From: RDXT01 sp033762375
GTDB taxonomy: Bacteria > Bacteroidota > Bacteroidia > J057
Reading direction: 5' to 3'
Length of the DNA stretch: 64,000 bases
NCBI GenBank assembly: GCA_033762375.1
Contig: JANRLQ010000002.1
Coordinates: 62,001 to 126,000 of the forward strand
The position numbers and the translations under genes are program-made. A model generated the notes under the pieces. The model searched no databases. It was not told the DNA's origin and worked only from the letters and a program-made list of their open reading frames with translations. The first letter of the stretch is position 1, and each line of letters opens with the position of its first letter. Below are positions 60,713 to 64,000 of this stretch, piece after piece.

Positions 60713-61694
60713 CGGGTGGCACTGCATGGGTACGTATGGCCTCGACGACCTGATCGGGGTGCAGGTCTTGCATACACCTGAAGTGGCCCAGCGGACAATC
60801 GTCATGCCCAATTTTAGAGCATGGCCGACAGGTCAGGCGGGTGTTTTCCAGCAGCACATGCGGGGTATGATAGGGTGTCATGCCCAAGGCTGGAACGGTA
60901 CTGCCCCAAAGTGAAAATACCTGCATCCCAAAGGCCGCTGCGATGTGCATAAAACCGGTGTCATGCGTAAGCACACTGGTGCAGGCCCGCATGAGCGCCG
61001 CAGACGTCAGCAGGTCGTACCGGGCTACAGCGTCCAGACAGGGTATCCTCAGGCCAGCCATCAACTCATCTGCATCCGCCCGTGCATCTGGTCCGCCGAT
61101 CAGGACAACCTCCCGGCCCAGGTCATTAAGCGCCTTGACAAAATGGGCTGTGATCCAGCGTTTGGTGCGGTGCTGCGCCCCTAACACTACCGCCATCGGG
61201 GCACTGAGACCAGCATCTGCCAGGATAGCAGTTGCCACCCCTGATAGTTCGGGTGGCAAAAAAAAATCCAGTCCACCCTCATCCAGTTGTACCCCGAGCG
61301 GCTTCAGGGTGTCACCATACCGGTGCACCACATGCGGTATCGGACGCAGGGATTGTTTGAGATGAACCAGCAGATATTTATCGAAGTTTCGCTTATCAAA
61401 TGCCCGGGAAGGCACTCCGAGTGCGCGTCTGATCTGCCACGTACGCAGGTTGTGGTGCAGGTCCAGCACAAAATCAAACTGCTCTGCCTGTAACAGCCTG
61501 AGCTGGGCCTGCCAGTTTTTGTCCAGCAGGTGCAGTTTGTCCACATATGGATTGTGGGCGAGGACTTGCCTGAAGGCAGGCTTGGTCAGGTAGTGAACCT
61601 CCCAGTCAGGGTGTGCCTTGTGAAGGCTGCGCAGAATGGGCGTCGTCAGGACAATGTCCCCAATAGACGAGAGACGCAGCAACAGGATTTTCAT
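60699..61694 (-). CDS. glycosyltransferase family 9 (heptosyltransferase-like)
   Basis: The 331-aa protein starts MKILLLRLSSIGDIVLTTPIL, the GT9 hallmark, followed by VHYLTKPAFRQVL and FDFVLDLHHNLRT. The C-terminal nucleotide-sugar site is VLTHDTGFMHIAAAFGMQVFSLWGST. It probably adds a heptose or other sugar to lipopolysaccharide core at the cytoplasmic face of the inner membrane. It is convergent with the VIT/vWA gene. It sits 21 bases after the small CxxC membrane gene, so it may be transcribed from the oxidase cluster. Confidence 0.92.
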   Translation of the reverse strand: MKILLLRLSSIGDIVLTTPILRSLHKAHPDWEVHYLTKPAFRQVLAHNPYVDKLHLLDKNWQAQLRLLQAEQFDFVLDLHHNLRTWQIRRALGVPSRAFDKRNFDKYLLVHLKQSLRPIPHVVHRYGDTLKPLGVQLDEGGLDFFLPPELSGVATAILADAGLSAPMAVVLGAQHRTKRWITAHFVKALNDLGREVVLIGGPDARADADELMAGLRIPCLDAVARYDLLTSAALMRACTSVLTHDTGFMHIAAAFGMQVFSLWGSTVPALGMTPYHTPHVLLENTRLTCRPCSKIGHDDCPLGHFRCMQDLHPDQVVEAIRTHAVPPVSGV

Positions 61695-61715
61695 AGCTGG
61701 AGGGTGCCGGACAGG

Positions 61716-61970
61716 TCAAACGTGGATGCCAGCCTCCCGCATCTGCCGGGTTCTCCATTTCCACCAGAGTATTACTCCGATGGGCACCAGCACTGGAAAT
61801 GCCAGCAAATATAAAACCCCCATATTCAGGGTTTTACCGACTGTAAGGTCACCGTTCTCACCCGTCGCAGAGGCCGCAGACTTACACTGGGAACACTGCG
61901 CCCACACCTCGGATGCACAGCCCATCAGCCATATACCCAACAACAGCCCCCGATATACGATCCGCTCCAT
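61716..61970 (-). CDS. small membrane protein with CxxC, in oxidase cluster
   Basis: The 84-aa protein has a signal peptide ending EVWAQ, then CSQCKS (a CxxC that could bind copper or be redox active), a short polar loop and one TM helix (GVLYLLAFPVLVPIGVILWW) with a basic end. Small proteins of this layout follow DUF420 genes in Bacteroidota oxidase clusters. A role in oxidase assembly is inferred from position. It is 10 bases after the DUF420 gene. Confidence 0.65.
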   Translation of the reverse strand: MERIVYRGLLLGIWLMGCASEVWAQCSQCKSAASATGENGDLTVGKTLNMGVLYLLAFPVLVPIGVILWWKWRTRQMREAGIHV

Positions 61971-61980
61971 AACAACTCTA

Positions 61981-62541
61981 TCAGGCGTAACAAGGTGAAA
62001 TCAACAGATATACTACCACCCCGGTGACAGCTACATATAACCACAGCGGGAACGTAATACGCGCCAGACGCTTGTGACGGCCATACCGCTCACTGAGTGC
62101 CCGGTAGATAGAAAACGTAGCCAGCGGCACAATGGTTACCGACAAGGCGATATGGCTGATCAAAATCGTCAGGTACAATGGTTTTGACACCGGACTTGCC
62201 TCACACCAACGGGCCTCCTCAGTCGCCAGGTGGTATAGAACATATACGACCAGAAACAAAGCCGACAAAATATAAGCCCCCAGCATACTGGCCCGGTGGA
62301 GTTTTATCTGGCGGTTGCGGATAAAAACATACCCCAGTACCAGCAGTATGGATACCGTGCCATTCAGAAAAGCATTTATCAGTGGCAGAATGGTCGGCTC
62401 AAATGGCAATACGGGCGCAGGCAGCAGCTCCGGTGTAATCAGAACCCCTACGACCAGCGGGATAGCAATGGATACTGCCCAGATAATGGGTATCCAGATT
62501 TTATCATTGTAAACAGGGGGCTGTTGTGTATGTGTCTGCAT
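61981..62541 (-). CDS. DUF420 family membrane protein, oxidase assembly
   Basis: The 186-aa protein has five TM segments and typical DUF420 features: PLINAFLNGTVSILLVLGYVFIRNRQIKLHRASMLGAYILSALFLVVYVLYH and ILISHIALSVTIVPLATFSIYRALSERYGRHKRLARITFPLWLYVAVTG, each read here in pieces with conserved His residues. Members (CtaM in Firmicutes) are needed for cytochrome a-type oxidases. It lies 18 bases after the SCO-like gene. Confidence 0.88.
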   Translation of the reverse strand: MQTHTQQPPVYNDKIWIPIIWAVSIAIPLVVGVLITPELLPAPVLPFEPTILPLINAFLNGTVSILLVLGYVFIRNRQIKLHRASMLGAYILSALFLVVYVLYHLATEEARWCEASPVSKPLYLTILISHIALSVTIVPLATFSIYRALSERYGRHKRLARITFPLWLYVAVTGVVVYLLISPCYA

Positions 62542-62559
62542 AGGGCAGGTATATGTATG

Positions 62560-63237
62560 TTAATAACTGTGTTTCCCTTCAATATCACTGTTGTACTCCA
62601 GGCGCAGGATAGACCTGAAGTCTTCCTCGATCTTGCGGACAGCACCCAGGTCTGTGATATCAAACAGGCGCCGCACCCGTCCTTGTTTGTCTACAAAGGC
62701 CGCCAGCGGAGTATCTGTGGGAAGTTGGGTACCGGTAGCTCCTGTAAAAGCAGACAGCCGCAGCCCATCCTGGCCCAAAGCCAGCAGTTGGGTTGTATCA
62801 CCTGTCAGGATCATCCAGTTATGCAGGTCCACGCCCAAGCCAGTGGCGTAAGCCTGGACTTCAGCAGGGCTGTCCCCCACGTTGACCGAGACAATCCGGA
62901 GGTGGTCGTACATGGACCAGTCCACATTGTCGTAAAACCGGCGTATATGGCCGTGTTTGATCTTGGTGATCAGGGTATCCCGGAGGGAAAAAAACTCAAT
63001 CAGGCAAATGTTGCCCGAGAGGGAGTCTTGGGTCAGCGTAGCTCCCGTACTGACCTGTGTCAACGAAAAAACGGGAACCTTGTGAAACACAGTGTCCCCG
63101 TTGATGACGGAGTATTCAAAAGGCAATGTATGAAAAACCGGGCTGGAGCAGCTCCGCATGGTCAGATACAAAGCCAATGGAAGAACAAACAGGGCAATAA
63201 TAGCTAGACGTGGGCCCAGGTTGGAAGGCGTTGACAT
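62560..63237 (-). CDS. SCO1/SenC-like protein lacking the copper-binding residues
   Basis: The ATG at 63237 (MSTPSNLGPRLAI) gives a TM anchor at 10-26; the longer frame overlaps coxIV. The 225-aa protein keeps the SCO thioredoxin fold order: CLIEFFSLRDTLITKI, LRIVSVNVGDSPAEVQAYA, WMILTGDTTQLLALG and TPLAAFVDKQGRVRRLFD. The CxxxC copper site expected at ~84-88 is absent (FFSLRDTL), and the usual HT before the last strand is Asp175-Thr176. It therefore cannot bind copper the standard way. Context still points to oxidase assembly, perhaps as a structural or regulatory relative. Confidence 0.8.
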   Translation of the reverse strand: MSTPSNLGPRLAIIALFVLPLALYLTMRSCSSPVFHTLPFEYSVINGDTVFHKVPVFSLTQVSTGATLTQDSLSGNICLIEFFSLRDTLITKIKHGHIRRFYDNVDWSMYDHLRIVSVNVGDSPAEVQAYATGLGVDLHNWMILTGDTTQLLALGQDGLRLSAFTGATGTQLPTDTPLAAFVDKQGRVRRLFDITDLGAVRKIEEDFRSILRLEYNSDIEGKHSY

Positions 63238-63256
63238 GAAGCAGATCAGATTAAGG

Positions 63257-63628
63257 TTAAGCTTGTTGCTCAACTACTGAATAACCTGCGTCCGTTACTT
63301 TTTGTTTGCCCCAGGAGGTACCATCGTACATCAGGCCGATGATCAGCCATATGATAAACAGGAACGGGATCAGAATGGTCCAGGCCAGGCGTTTGACTTC
63401 GTCTTTGAGGTGCATAAAAACCCCCACAATATAAAACGCCTTGAAGATCGTCAGGATCACGAAGGTCGAGAGGACGATCATTTTTACTGCCCCTACTGAC
63501 AGACCGGTCCAGGCTGGGAGGCTGTTTTTGATGCCCGCCAGTACGAACTCAAACGTTGTCAGGGCCGTGAGGATGAGCGCCGTTCTGAATATTTCTTTTC
63601 TGGTTTCGCTGCCGTCAGAGTGCTGCAT
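63257..63628 (-). CDS. cytochrome c oxidase subunit IV (prokaryotic type)
   Basis: The 123-aa protein has three TM helices in the pattern of prokaryotic subunit IV/CyoD-like proteins. TALTTFEFVLAGI lies in the first, then MIVLSTFVILTIFKAFYIVGVFMHLKDEVKRLAWTILIPFLFIIWLIIGLMYDG, with the F-x-V-x-x-F-M-H-L-K core. It is a small accessory subunit of the caa3-type oxidase. It lies 49 bases after the subunit III gene and 20 before the SCO-like gene. Confidence 0.92.
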   Translation of the reverse strand: MQHSDGSETRKEIFRTALILTALTTFEFVLAGIKNSLPAWTGLSVGAVKMIVLSTFVILTIFKAFYIVGVFMHLKDEVKRLAWTILIPFLFIIWLIIGLMYDGTSWGKQKVTDAGYSVVEQQA

Positions 63629-63677
63629 ACCACTTAAAATTACGGGTTATAAAAAAATAGGGAGACGTATCAGAGGA

Positions 63678-64000
63678 CTAGACAAGGTAGAAGAAGGTAA
63701 ACACGAATACCCAAACCAGGTCCACGAAGTGCCAGTAGAGACCGATCTTTTCAGTCATTTCGTAGTGGCCACGTTTATCGTAGATGCCTTTATTGACATT
63801 CACCAGGAGCATGATGAGCAGTACCACCCCACTCGCTACGTGTGTACCGTGAAAACCCGTCACGAAGAAAAAGAAGTTGGCGAAAGGTGCAGGTCCGTAC
63901 TCATTTGACTTCAGCGAGGCTCCTCCATGCGTACGGCCTTCCTGGTGCTCACCATGGCCTCCGCCTGCGGCATGTCCCTCAGTGTGGGCTTCACTGGCTT
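63678..64000 (-). CDS. cytochrome c oxidase subunit III (5' part outside window)
   Basis: The last ~107 residues are present. A Gly/His-rich loop (AHTEGHAAGGGHGEHQEG) leads into FANFFFVTGFHGTHVASGVVLLIMLLVNV, then KIGLYWHFVDLVWVFVFTFFYLV, the C-terminal helices of heme-copper oxidase subunit III. The His-rich loop between helices is noteworthy. The gene starts beyond the right edge, where the rest of the oxidase operon probably continues. Confidence 0.9.
   Translation of the reverse strand, partial: ASEAHTEGHAAGGGHGEHQEGRTHGGASLKSNEYGPAPFANFFFFVTGFHGTHVASGVVLLIMLLVNVNKGIYDKRGHYEMTEKIGLYWHFVDLVWVFVFTFFYLV

Overview
The window looks like a chromosomal segment from a member of Bacteroidota, probably in or near the Saprospiria, though I cannot fix the genus. 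The evidence is type IX secretion C-terminal domains on a thermolysin-like protease and a Kelch protein, the N-acyl-ornithine arginine pathway (ArgD plus the special ArgF'), a small DUF4907 protein, caa3-type oxidase assembly genes in Bacteroidota style, and promoter-like sequences matching the Bacteroidota consensus TAnnTTTG. Most of the window is GC-rich core genome. The first ~14.9 kb is visibly more AT-rich.

Left region (1-14.9 kb). Two plus-strand genes (a MORN-type probable lipoprotein running off the left edge and a hypothetical protein) converge on a tight nine-gene minus-strand operon running from 14653 down to 1965. In transcription order it encodes a von Willebrand A lipoprotein, a small 3-TM protein, a tubulin/FtsZ-like protein, an 1151-aa actin/Hsp70-fold (ASKHA) protein, a single-TM protein with an LRR-like tail, a secreted TPR-like protein, an exported TPR plus Ppx/GppA-like ASKHA protein, a multi-TM protein and a beta-propeller lipoprotein. 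Parts are predicted in the cytoplasm, inner membrane and periplasm/outer membrane. This is the best candidate for an undescribed system: an envelope-spanning NTPase machine of unknown purpose.

Middle region (14.9-31.3 kb). This holds an ECF sigma factor with a probable membrane anti-sigma partner, a secreted M4 protease, an alpha/beta hydrolase, a two-domain universal stress protein, a PQQ-type propeller lipoprotein, the argD-argF' pair, a nuoJ-nuoK-nuoL cluster of complex I, a GapN-type aldehyde dehydrogenase and a duplicated beta-barrel-like secreted protein.

Defence region (31.6-40.6 kb). This is a type I restriction-modification locus with hsdR, one hsdS and two different hsdM genes. It also carries a HEPN-like gene between hsdS and hsdR and a GxxExxY nuclease-fold gene embedded in hairpin-forming repeats. 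The repeats supply the last ~22 codons of one hsdM.

Right region (40.8-64 kb). It contains a Kelch/DUF4907 pair, an OmpA-histidine kinase-response regulator operon, pfkA, udk, rpsA, tRNA-Glu, gap, a CotH-like protein, a hydrolase, a large VIT/vWA/TPR/DUF2135 lipoprotein and a family 9 glycosyltransferase. It ends in a cytochrome oxidase cluster (coxIII, coxIV, a SCO relative without its copper ligands, DUF420 and a small CxxC membrane protein) that runs off the right edge. pfkA, gap and gapN lie within about 21 kb but are not in one operon.
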